From contig DATHBD010000082.1 of the NCBI GenBank assembly GCA_035296325.1, positions 62,001-126,000 of the forward strand: a stretch of 64,000 nt of DNA. Direction: 5' to 3'. Under the pieces are notes generated by a model that worked only from the letters and a program-made list of their open reading frames with translations, made no database searches and was not told the DNA's origin. Position numbers and translations under genes: made by a program. This document shows, one piece after another, positions 57,414 to 64,000 of this stretch. Within the stretch, counting starts at the first letter, position 1, and the number at the start of each line of letters is the position of its first letter. The DNA is from DATHBD01 sp035296325. Its GTDB lineage: Bacteria > Actinomycetota > Actinomycetes > Mycobacteriales > Micromonosporaceae.

Positions 57414-58805
57414 ATGAGCGGATACCCGTCGACGACCCCCACGGCCGATCGGGCGCCGGCGGGGGCCGCATTCGCATCCGGCCACGCCCGGGTCCCCGAA
57501 CCGCGCGGCGCACCGGACTGGCCGGTGACCGCGATTCCGGCCGGTGACTGGCCGGTCACCGCGATCCCGGCTGGCGACTGGCCGGTCAGCGGGGCTTCCG
57601 CGGGCGGCGGATGGCGCTACCCCGAGCTGGCACCTGCCCAGTACCCCCCTGCAGCGCGACCGCCGCGACCTCGCCGGCGGCTTCTCCGCGCGTTCGTCCT
57701 GATCGCCATCATGTTGATCGTCGCCCCACTGACCGGCATCGCCATCCTGGTGGCTGTCCTGCAGAGCGGCCCGCTGGCCCAGGTGGCCGGCCGGGCGGCC
57801 GGCACGTCGCCGCCGGCCGCAGTGACGCCGCCACGGGCGGAGCCCGCACCGGCCGCGTTCGACGCCGCCGCCATCGCGGCGGCGGTGGAACCCTCGGTGG
57901 TCGACGTCAACGCCACCCTCGGCCTGCGCAACGCCACCGCGGCGGGGACCGGCGTCATCCTGGACACCTCCGGCGTGGTGATCACCAACAACCACGTGAT
58001 CGCCGGTGCGACAGCGGTCAGCGTGACGGAGGTCGGCACCGGCCGGACCCACCGGGCCACCGTGCTGGGCTATGACCGCGCCCGTGACATCGCCGTGCTG
58101 CAACTGCCCCGACCGGCCGGGCTGCGCCAGATCACGGTCGGCAACTCCGCTGCCGTGGCCGTGGGCGACCCGATCCTCGCGATGGGCAACGCCGGCGGCG
58201 ACGGGGGCGACCCCGCCACCGCCACCGGCACAGTGACCGCCCTGGACCGGGCGATCACGGCCACCGACGCCGACGGCGGCGGCGCCGCGCGGCTGACCGG
58301 CCTGATCGAGGTCAACGCCGACATCCAGCCGGGCGAGTCCGGCGGTCCGCTGGTGGATCGGGCCGGCCGCCTCATCGGCATCAACACGGCCACGTCCATC
58401 GGCAACGACGCCCAGAGCAGCGGCACGGGATTCGCCATCCCGGTCAACACCGCGTTGAGCATCGCCCGGCAGATCCTCGCCGGGACGGAGTCGGCAACGG
58501 TCCATGTCGGGCCGACCGCTCTGCTCGGCGTCCAGCAGCCGGCGCAACCGGCGGAACGCGGCAACGCTGCGCAGACCGGGGCCCCGGTGGCCGGCGTACT
58601 GGGCGGCTCACCGGCCGAGCGCGCCGGCCTGGCCGCCGGCGATGTGATCACATCCATCGACGGCCGCCCGGTCGCGTCAGGCGCCGCGCTGACCAGCCTG
58701 ATCGACAGCCATCACCCGGGTGAACGGATCAGGGTGCAGTGGATCGACGCCAACGGCCGCAGCCGGGCCGCGACGGTCCAACTCGCGGTCGGGCCCGCCG
58801 GCTGA
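57414..58805 (+). CDS. Membrane-anchored HtrA/S1C serine protease with PDZ domain
   Basis: A 463-residue protease. A cytosolic Pro-rich head of about 88 residues includes two exact DWPVTAIPAG repeats. One membrane helix lies at about 93-117. The trypsin-like domain has His-194 (TNNHVIAG), Asp-225 (RARDIAVLQL) and Ser-309 (PGESGGPLVD). The PDZ domain begins around 375 with GSPAERAGLAAGDVITSIDG. It is probably an envelope quality-control protease facing outside. The ATG has GGGGAGGGG four bases upstream. The last 129 bases overlap, antisense, the 3' end of the Ser/Thr kinase gene. Confidence 0.94.
   Translation: MSGYPSTTPTADRAPAGAAFASGHARVPEPRGAPDWPVTAIPAGDWPVTAIPAGDWPVSGASAGGGWRYPELAPAQYPPAARPPRPRRRLLRAFVLIAIMLIVAPLTGIAILVAVLQSGPLAQVAGRAAGTSPPAAVTPPRAEPAPAAFDAAAIAAAVEPSVVDVNATLGLRNATAAGTGVILDTSGVVITNNHVIAGATAVSVTEVGTGRTHRATVLGYDRARDIAVLQLPRPAGLRQITVGNSAAVAVGDPILAMGNAGGDGGDPATATGTVTALDRAITATDADGGGAARLTGLIEVNADIQPGESGGPLVDRAGRLIGINTATSIGNDAQSSGTGFAIPVNTALSIARQILAGTESATVHVGPTALLGVQQPAQPAERGNAAQTGAPVAGVLGGSPAERAGLAAGDVITSIDGRPVASGAALTSLIDSHHPGERIRVQWIDANGRSRAATVQLAVGPAG
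57516..57590. repeat. 30-base tandem repeat in the HtrA cytosolic head
   Basis: Two full 30-base units (57516-57545 and 57546-57575) encode DWPVTAIPAG twice, and a third partial unit encodes DWPVSG. The DNA copies differ at a few third positions, so the repeat is old enough to have drifted while the peptide stayed identical. Confidence 0.88.
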
Positions 58806-59783
58806 GCCGGCCGGCGGAGGCTCGCCGGCTGCGCCGCCCGGCGGGTCGACCGGTTCCGGCGGTGGCCCGGCCGCCAGGTTGACCGCGGTGGCCGCTGCCG
58901 GATCGGCGGACGCGCTGGGCGCGGCCGGGAACTTCACCGGTGGCAGCTCGATCGACGGTACGTACACCCGCGCGTCGACGGCCTCGGCGAGGACGAGCGC
59001 GGCGACCAGGCTGGTGGGTCGTTCACCGGGCTCCCGGTGCAGGCAGCGCCGGCACAGGTCGGCGACCTCGGGTGCCAGTCCGGCGATTGCCGGCAGCTCG
59101 GCCGGTTCCTCGTGCCGCAGCCGGTGCAGCAGCCCCGGCCCGGTGTCGGCCGGCCACGGCAGGCGGCCGGTCAGGCAGTGGTACAGCACCACGCCGACGG
59201 CGTACATGTCGGTCGCCGGTGCGGCGGGCTGGCCGTCGAGTCGCTCCGGCGCCACGTAGGCCGGAGTGCCCAGCACGACGCCGGCGGGCAGCGCGTCCGG
59301 CTGGCCGCTGCCGGAGGCGATCCCGAAGTCGAGGACCTTCGCCCCGGACGGGGTCAGCATGATGTTGGCCGGCTTGATGTCGCGGTGCACGATCCCGTGC
59401 GCGTGCGCGGCGGTCAGCGCGGCGCTGATCTCGGCGCAGATCCGCGCCGCGATCCGCCACTCGATCGGCCCGGACTCCAGGTGCTCGGCCAGCGTCGCGC
59501 CCTCCACCAGCTCCATCACGATGTACGGCGCGGGCTGGCCACGCAGGAACGGCGAGACACCGAAGTCGTAGACCCCTGCGACGTTCGGGTGCGCGAGCTG
59601 CGCCGCGGCCCGGGCCTCGGCCTGCGCCCGCTCGTACGCGGCGGTGTCGGTCGCCAGCGTCGGTGCCAGCACCTTCACCGCGACGGCGCGGTCGAGCACC
59701 CGGTCGTGTCCACGCCAGACCTCCGACATGCCACCGATGCCGATGCGCTGTTCGAGCTGGTAACGCCCGCCCAGCGTTCGCAT
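58677..59783 (-). CDS. Serine/threonine protein kinase (PknB-type catalytic domain)
   Basis: A 368-residue kinase. The Gly-rich loop is IGIGGMSEVWRGHD at 15-28, with Lys-37 in VAVKVL. HRDIKPANIML carries Asp-135, followed by DFGIASG and GTPAYVAPERL. The last 100 residues are Pro/Ala/Gly-rich and disordered, with no membrane helix or PASTA repeat, so this is a soluble kinase. The ATG at 59783 has GAGGAG six bases upstream. Open frame far upstream is antisense to the glucanase genes and not coding. Its 3' end crosses into the HtrA gene by 129 bases, so the disordered tail is what overlaps the PDZ end. Confidence 0.94.
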   Translation of the reverse strand: MRTLGGRYQLEQRIGIGGMSEVWRGHDRVLDRAVAVKVLAPTLATDTAAYERAQAEARAAAQLAHPNVAGVYDFGVSPFLRGQPAPYIVMELVEGATLAEHLESGPIEWRIAARICAEISAALTAAHAHGIVHRDIKPANIMLTPSGAKVLDFGIASGSGQPDALPAGVVLGTPAYVAPERLDGQPAAPATDMYAVGVVLYHCLTGRLPWPADTGPGLLHRLRHEEPAELPAIAGLAPEVADLCRRCLHREPGERPTSLVAALVLAEAVDARVYVPSIELPPVKFPAAPSASADPAAATAVNLAAGPPPEPVDPPGGAAGEPPPAGSAGGPDRELDRRGPAAAVGVDPLHPDPFTRVMAVDQAGQRGA

Positions 59784-59936
59784 GTGCGGCTCCTCGCGCT
59801 CTCCGGCAACTCCCGGGCAGTTACCCGGCCGCCGACCTGGGCAAACCCCGACAGGAGTCAACGGCCCGGGCGGCGGCGGTGCCGGCAGGCCACGCGCGCG
59901 GGCCAGTGAGAGATTGCCATTTGTAGATGCGGTGCT

Positions 59937-61184
59937 ATGTTGCTCGGTGTGATACGCCACACACTGCCCGCCCGGTGGCTTGGTGCCATTACTGCCGCGA
60001 CGATCGGCGTGGCCGGTGCCGCGCTCGCGATCAGCCTCGCGGCGCCCGCATCCGCGGCGACCGATCTCGCCATCGGCAAGACCGCCAGCGCCGACTCCAC
60101 GGAGCCGGGCCGGCCACCGGCGCACGCCAACGACGCCAACGCCGGCACCCGCTGGTGCGCGGCCGACGGCAACACCGGCCACTGGTGGCAGGTCGACCTC
60201 GCCTACCGGTCGGAGCTGACCGGCACGCAGGTGGTGTGGGAGTTCGCCCGCCGCTACCAGTACCGGATCGCGGTCTCCGACAACGGCACCACGTGGACCA
60301 CCGTGGTGGACAGGACGGCGAACACGACGACCGCGCAGACCGCGTCGGACGCGTTCACCGCCACCGCGCGGTACGTCCGGATCACCATCACCGGGCTGGC
60401 GCCCGGCACCTGGGCCAGCATGTTCTCGTTCTCGGTCTTCGGCACGCCGCCGACCGGCCCGTTCCCCGAGGCCCGGGCGTACAAGGGCGTGGGGAACGCC
60501 CCGTGCGACGACCTGAAAAACAAGCTCAACGTCTCCTGGTACTACAACTGGATGATCAGACCGGACGATGGATGCGACGCGCCGGGCTTCGTGCCGACCA
60601 TCTCCGGCAAGGCTGAGCGGAACCCCACTCAGGTGGCTAATGCGATCGGCCAGATCGGCCGAGCCGGCTATACCACGGTGCTCGGCTTCAACGAACCGAA
60701 CAAGTCCGAACAGTCGAACCTGACCGTGGCGCAGGCGGTTGCGCTGTGGCCAACCCTGACCGCCAACCCCGACATCCGGGTCGGTAGCCCGGCCACCTCC
60801 AGCGACGGGCAGAAGTGGTTCAACGACTTCATGGCGCAGGCCAACAGCCGTAACCTGCGGGTCGACTTCATCGCGCTGCACTGGTACGGCTGGAACCCGC
60901 GCTCCTGTGACGACACCGACACGCTGGAGAGCTACATCGACTGGGCCGAGTCGATCCCCGGCGACCGTCCAATTTGGATCACCGAGTTCGGCTGCATGCA
61001 CCTCAGCAACTCCGACCCCGCCACCGTGCAGCGGTTCTACACCGCGGCGCTGGCCATGTTCGCCAAGCACCCACGGATCGAGCGTCACGCCTGGTACCCG
61101 TGGATGCCCAACCACCATCTCGTCCTCAACGGCGCGCTGACCCCGATGGGCACCACGCTGGCGAGCGCGCAGGCGTACCGCTGA
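59937..61184 (+). CDS. Secreted GH128-like beta-1,3-glucanase with F5/8-type C (discoidin) domain
   Basis: A 415-residue exported hydrolase. The signal peptide spans about 1-40 (IGVAGAALAISLAAPASA). A discoidin/CBM32-like module at 42-170 includes NAGTRWCAADGNTGHWWQVD. The glycosidase catalytic core follows (about 180-415) with AYKGVGNAPCDDL, WYYNW, GFNEPNKSEQSN (Glu-253), HWYGWNPRSCDD and IWITEFGCMH (Glu-350), the acid/base and nucleophile pair of GH128. The substrate is expected to be beta-1,3-glucan such as fungal or algal walls. It is followed 26 bases later by a paralogue lacking the discoidin module. Confidence 0.9.
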   Translation: MLLGVIRHTLPARWLGAITAATIGVAGAALAISLAAPASAATDLAIGKTASADSTEPGRPPAHANDANAGTRWCAADGNTGHWWQVDLAYRSELTGTQVVWEFARRYQYRIAVSDNGTTWTTVVDRTANTTTAQTASDAFTATARYVRITITGLAPGTWASMFSFSVFGTPPTGPFPEARAYKGVGNAPCDDLKNKLNVSWYYNWMIRPDDGCDAPGFVPTISGKAERNPTQVANAIGQIGRAGYTTVLGFNEPNKSEQSNLTVAQAVALWPTLTANPDIRVGSPATSSDGQKWFNDFMAQANSRNLRVDFIALHWYGWNPRSCDDTDTLESYIDWAESIPGDRPIWITEFGCMHLSNSDPATVQRFYTAALAMFAKHPRIERHAWYPWMPNHHLVLNGALTPMGTTLASAQAYR

Positions 61185-61210
61185 GCAACGCACAGTTGGG
61201 AAGCAGCCCG

Positions 61211-62236
61211 GTGCGGCACACCGCAATGGCGGGAGCACTCCGCTCGGTGGCCGTCCTGTCGGTGGTCGTCCTGTCGGTGACTGTCGCCGGCTGCGGGGGC
61301 CCGGACGGCACGGTGACACGTTGGCATGAACCGGAGATGGGTGGCGTGGCCACCCATCCCGGCAGCTCAGCGGCGCCGAACGCGAGCCAGTCCGGCGCCG
61401 CCGCACCGACCGTCCCGGCGAGCGCCGCGCCGCTGCCGAGTGGCTCCGCGACACCGCGAACGCCGGGTCGGCCCCCTGCCAGCCCGCGCCCGGGTGGTGG
61501 CGGGGCGGTCGGCGGCCCGGTCGGCGGGCCATTGAAGGGCGTCGCCAACGCGGCCTGCCCCGACCTGCGCCGCCTCGGCGTCGCCTGGTACTACAACTGG
61601 ACGCTCAGCGCTGGCGGCTGCTCGGCGCCGGGCTTCGTGCCGATGATCGCCGGCAAGAACGAGAAGACCCCGGCCCGGGTGGCCACCGCCCTGAAGGCTG
61701 TCGTCGACGCCGGCCACCGCACGGTGCTGGGCTTCAACGAACCGAACAAGTCCGACCAGAGCAACCTGACCGTCGCGCAGGTGGTCGAACTGTGGCCGCA
61801 CCTGACGACGAACCCGGCGGTGCGGGTGGGCAGCCCTGCCACGTCGGCCGACGCGACGGGCTGGTTCACCGAGTTCATGGCGCAGGTGCGGGCCAGGCAA
61901 CTGCGCGTCGACTTCGTCGCGGTGCACTGGTACGGCTGGAACGCCGGGTCCTGCGACGCCGAGGCAGCCGAACTCGAGCGGTACCTCCGCTGGGCGGAGT
62001 CGGTTGCCGGCGACCGTCCGATCTGGATCACCGAGTGGGGGTGCATGCACCAGAGCAACCCCGATCCGGCCACCGTCCGCGCCTTCTACCTCGCCGCGCT
62101 CGACGTCTTCGCCAGGCATCCCCGGATCGAGCGCTACGCCTGGTACCCGTGGAACACCAACAACCAGCTCGTCGACGGCTCGGGCCAGCTGACGCCCCTC
62201 GGCACGACGCTGGCCGGAGCACCGGCACACCGCTGA
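61211..62236 (+). CDS. GH128-like glucanase lipoprotein, paralogue of the preceding gene
   Basis: A 341-residue lipoprotein. The signal helix SVAVLSVVVLSVTVAGCGG ends in a lipobox VAGC, then comes a 75-residue Ala/Pro/Ser/Gly-rich tether. The catalytic core is closely similar to the upstream gene, with WYYNWTLSAGGCSAPGFVP, GFNEPNKSDQSNLTVAQVVE, HWYGWNAGSCD, IWITEWGCMH and YAWYPWNTNN. Both catalytic Glu are kept. The GTG at 61211 has GGGAAG about eight bases upstream. An ATG at 61226 is also possible. One enzyme is secreted with a binding module and the other is cell-tethered, which suggests division of labour after tandem duplication. Confidence 0.88.
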   Translation: MRHTAMAGALRSVAVLSVVVLSVTVAGCGGPDGTVTRWHEPEMGGVATHPGSSAAPNASQSGAAAPTVPASAAPLPSGSATPRTPGRPPASPRPGGGGAVGGPVGGPLKGVANAACPDLRRLGVAWYYNWTLSAGGCSAPGFVPMIAGKNEKTPARVATALKAVVDAGHRTVLGFNEPNKSDQSNLTVAQVVELWPHLTTNPAVRVGSPATSADATGWFTEFMAQVRARQLRVDFVAVHWYGWNAGSCDAEAAELERYLRWAESVAGDRPIWITEWGCMHQSNPDPATVRAFYLAALDVFARHPRIERYAWYPWNTNNQLVDGSGQLTPLGTTLAGAPAHR

Positions 62237-62267
62237 CGGCACACCGCCCACCGACCTCCGCTGAGAT

Positions 62268-62572
62268 TCACGGTGCCGGTGGCGGGCCACCGCGTGGGCG
62301 GAACCAGAGCGTCGCGACGCAGACCAGCACGACGGCGACCACGGCTGCGATTCTGGCCCGCACGAAGTTGCGCCCGTCGTCGAACTGCCCGACCACGATC
62401 AGCACCATGGCAAGGCCCATCAGCAGGGGCCACATACCGGCGTTGTCACCGTCCGAAAGCTCTGCAGCGACCGGCGAGGCGCCCGCCGGGTCACCAGGAC
62501 GGCTGCGCCAGAGAGGGCCAGGCCTCCCGCGATGACACCGGAGAACAGCCGCAGCCCGAACCAGAAATCCAC
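62268..62572 (-). pseudogene. Small membrane protein gene with probable frameshift
   Basis: A GTG at 62572 with GGGGGAGG seven bases upstream opens a frame encoding VDFWFGLRLFSGVIAGGLAL and one membrane helix, which stops at 62420 after 50 codons. Near 62485 the other frame continues sensibly (DPAGASPVAAELSDGDNAGM, then WPLLMGLAMVLIVVGQ and a third helix VVAVVLVCVATLWF) to a stop at 62268. Read together they make one three-helix protein of about 100 residues broken by a single indel. Alternatives are two overlapping small genes (the second starting at ATG 62435, 55 residues) or a sequencing error. Confidence 0.5.
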
Positions 62573-62601
62573 GCCTACCTCCCCCGAGCGGTGGTGGAGC
62601 C

Positions 62602-63381
62602 TCAGTGCGGCGGCACGACCTCGACCGGCGTGCCGGCCGCCGGGTTGCCGAAAAGCTCAGCCGCGCTGCCGCCGCGGGCGAACAGCTCGTAGCAGGCCCG
62701 GTGCCCGCCGTGGCCGCGCGGCCAACCTGAGCTGCCCGGCGCGAACGACACCTCACCGGCCGGCACGGTGAACACGCCGTCGCTGACCACCGCGGCAACG
62801 ACCGCCTCGCCGATCCGGACCCGCACCCGCTCACCCACGGCCGCCGGCGCCTCGTACCAGCTGGTCTTGAGATTGCCGTAACCGTCGACATAGACCACGC
62901 TGCGCTGCGGCGCCGGCGCGACGGTGATCGACTCGCCGAGCAGTTCGTCGTTGCCGCGTGCCAGGTCTGCCACGGCGTTCGGGAAGACGTCCCGGGACCG
63001 GAACTGCGATCCGGCATCGGGCACCTGCACCGCCCGCAGCGGCACCCCTTCGTCGGCCAGGAACGAGAGGCTGGCCCCGGCCGCGACGCCGACCACCAGT
63101 ACCCCGGACGGCAGGCGCGCCGCGACCAGCCGTTCCCCGGCGTTGTCCTCGCGCGGCTCGTCGCGATCCTGCCGGGGTGCGACGTTGGCGTAGATGACCC
63201 GGTCGGTCGGACCGTCACCGAAGGCGAGCTGCGCCACGCAGAACCCTGCGCTGACCGTGTCGAACGGCGGCACCGGGGTGGTGGTGACGTCCGCCTCCGG
63301 CAGCAACAGGGCGAGCCGTTGCCGGACCTCGGCGAAGGCCAAGTCACCGGTGCCGTAGTCGGCGACCATGGTCAGCAGCAC
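62602..63381 (-). CDS. SAM hydroxide adenosyltransferase family (DUF62) divergent homologue
   Basis: A 259-residue protein of the family that includes SAM hydrolases, the fluorinase and the salinispora chlorinase SalL. The start MVADYGTGDLAFAEVRQRL keeps the family opening Asp/Gly pattern. FDTVSAGFCVAQLAF and the C-terminal domain VYVDGYGNLKTSW also fit. The usual VVDPGVG and PDNG motifs are missing and replaced by VIYANVAPRQDRDE and related sequence. Catalysis of SAM cleavage is therefore doubtful. The GTG at 63381 is supported by GGAGG five bases upstream. Confidence 0.68.
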   Translation of the reverse strand: MLLTMVADYGTGDLAFAEVRQRLALLLPEADVTTTPVPPFDTVSAGFCVAQLAFGDGPTDRVIYANVAPRQDRDEPREDNAGERLVAARLPSGVLVVGVAAGASLSFLADEGVPLRAVQVPDAGSQFRSRDVFPNAVADLARGNDELLGESITVAPAPQRSVVYVDGYGNLKTSWYEAPAAVGERVRVRIGEAVVAAVVSDGVFTVPAGEVSFAPGSSGWPRGHGGHRACYELFARGGSAAELFGNPAAGTPVEVVPPH

Positions 63382-63561
63382 AGGAGCCTCCAGGAGATAT
63401 CGCGCCGACGCGCAGTTTCGAATGCCGTGACGTGGGTCGTGGCGCCGCGTCGCACTGTCCTACCACGATCATCGTGGATGGAGACGGCCATGTCCGCGAC
63501 TCCACACGCCACATCGTCGTCGTCCCCCCGTCGAGTGAGCCGTCGCGGTGGTCGCCTACTG

Positions 63562-63945
63562 CTAGCCCGACGATGCCGGTAGCCACGCGGCGGCCACGAC
63601 CGCACAGACCAGAGTCACCGGCAGTCCCCACCGGATGACCGCGAGCAGCCACCGTGGTCGATTGAACGCTTCCCCGCCGGTGCGCGGATCGATGACCCGT
63701 TCGGGGAACATCCGATCGGCGGCGCGCGGCCACCAGGCGAGCGCCAGCAGCAGACCCCCGGCGAGCAGCAGTGGCCAGCCGGGGACCTGCACCATGACCT
63801 GCTTCCACAGCAGCTGCGGGAGCAGCATTCCGGGAAGCCCGAGAGCTGTCGCGACCCCGGTCCGCTGCGTGACCTTCGGCGCGCCCGGCCGTAGAAAGAC
63901 CGCGGTGATGAAGGAAACCCAGATCACGCCGAACGTCACCGTCAC
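63562..63945 (-). CDS. Membrane protein, unknown, start possibly beyond the window
   Basis: At least 127 residues with three hydrophobic segments (FGVIWVSFITAVFL, PLLLAGGLLLALAWW and WGLPVTLVCAVVAAAWL) and a charged loop ADRMFPERVIDPRTG. The GTG at 63945 is the first candidate start seen. The frame stays open to the right edge (64000) without a stop, so the true start may lie outside. No family recognised. Confidence 0.55.
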   Translation of the reverse strand: MTVTFGVIWVSFITAVFLRPGAPKVTQRTGVATALGLPGMLLPQLLWKQVMVQVPGWPLLLAGGLLLALAWWPRAADRMFPERVIDPRTGGEAFNRPRWLLAVIRWGLPVTLVCAVVAAAWLPASSG

Positions 63946-64000
63946 GATCTGCCCGACCGTGAGCGCTCCCCGGGTGCTGTGACTGACCGCCTCGACACCG

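Noticed and set aside
59784..61532. Long 5' extension of the Ser/Thr kinase frame
   Set aside because: It runs antisense through the first glucanase gene and lacks domain features. GAGGAG before the ATG at 59783 fixes the start.

Overview
The window is chromosomal DNA from a high-GC actinobacterium. The coding bias is strongly GC, there are many GTG starts and a few TTG starts, and Shine-Dalgarno sites are GGAGG-like. It carries the actinobacterial GlgE alpha-glucan route, a RamB-type regulator facing isocitrate lyase, a WhiG/FliA-like sigma factor and many secreted hydrolases. Several small proteins look like those I associate with Micromonosporaceae. That family-level placement is inference from memory, not a computed result. 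I saw no phage, IS, CRISPR or rRNA signature. The only RNA gene found is a selenocysteine tRNA.

Layout. 0.2-3.1 kb: ramB-like regulator divergent from aceA (glyoxylate shunt). 3.2-6.4 kb: a patch of decayed or orphan genes, namely a frameshifted XRE-type gene, a broken small ORF, a formylglycine-enzyme-like protein, an unrecognised 348-residue protein and a broken epimerase. 6.4-9.9 kb: methyltransferase, small GNAT, two pirins, small membrane protein. 10-19.8 kb: one GlgE-pathway locus, with glgC-glgE-treS-mak-glgB on the minus strand and glgA/glgM divergent. Together these can make maltose-1-phosphate from ADP-glucose or from trehalose, polymerise it and branch it. 19.8-27.4 kb: GNAT, HrpB helicase, LLM oxidoreductase, two-component pair, CPBP protease.

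27.6-40.2 kb: a complete selenocysteine module. A tRNA-Sec(UCA)-selA-selB unit faces selD. A formate dehydrogenase operon (fdhA-fdhB-nrfD-OFA transporter) follows, and its catalytic subunit has one in-frame UGA at codon 190 with a bSECIS-like hairpin just downstream. A secreted CAP/CBM protein and a membrane-protein remnant sit between the two halves.

40.5-46.1 kb: sigma factor, aldo/keto reductase, S4 protein, then a nitrate/sulfonate-type ABC importer divergent from a GntR regulator. Identical TCCTATAGGA palindromes lie next to both genes. 46.1-50.3 kb: a minus-strand run of two alpha/beta esterases, an ATP-grasp protein and a nucleoside hydrolase, which may be an uncharacterised pathway. 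50.4-64 kb: secreted M28 peptidase, BNR-repeat protein with a coupled upstream mini-ORF, solitary PemK/MazF-like toxin, ribokinase, hybrid histidine kinase, HtrA-like protease overlapping a Ser/Thr kinase tail to tail, tandem GH128-like glucanases, a probably frameshifted membrane protein, a divergent SAM hydroxide adenosyltransferase (DUF62) homologue, and a membrane protein running towards the right edge.
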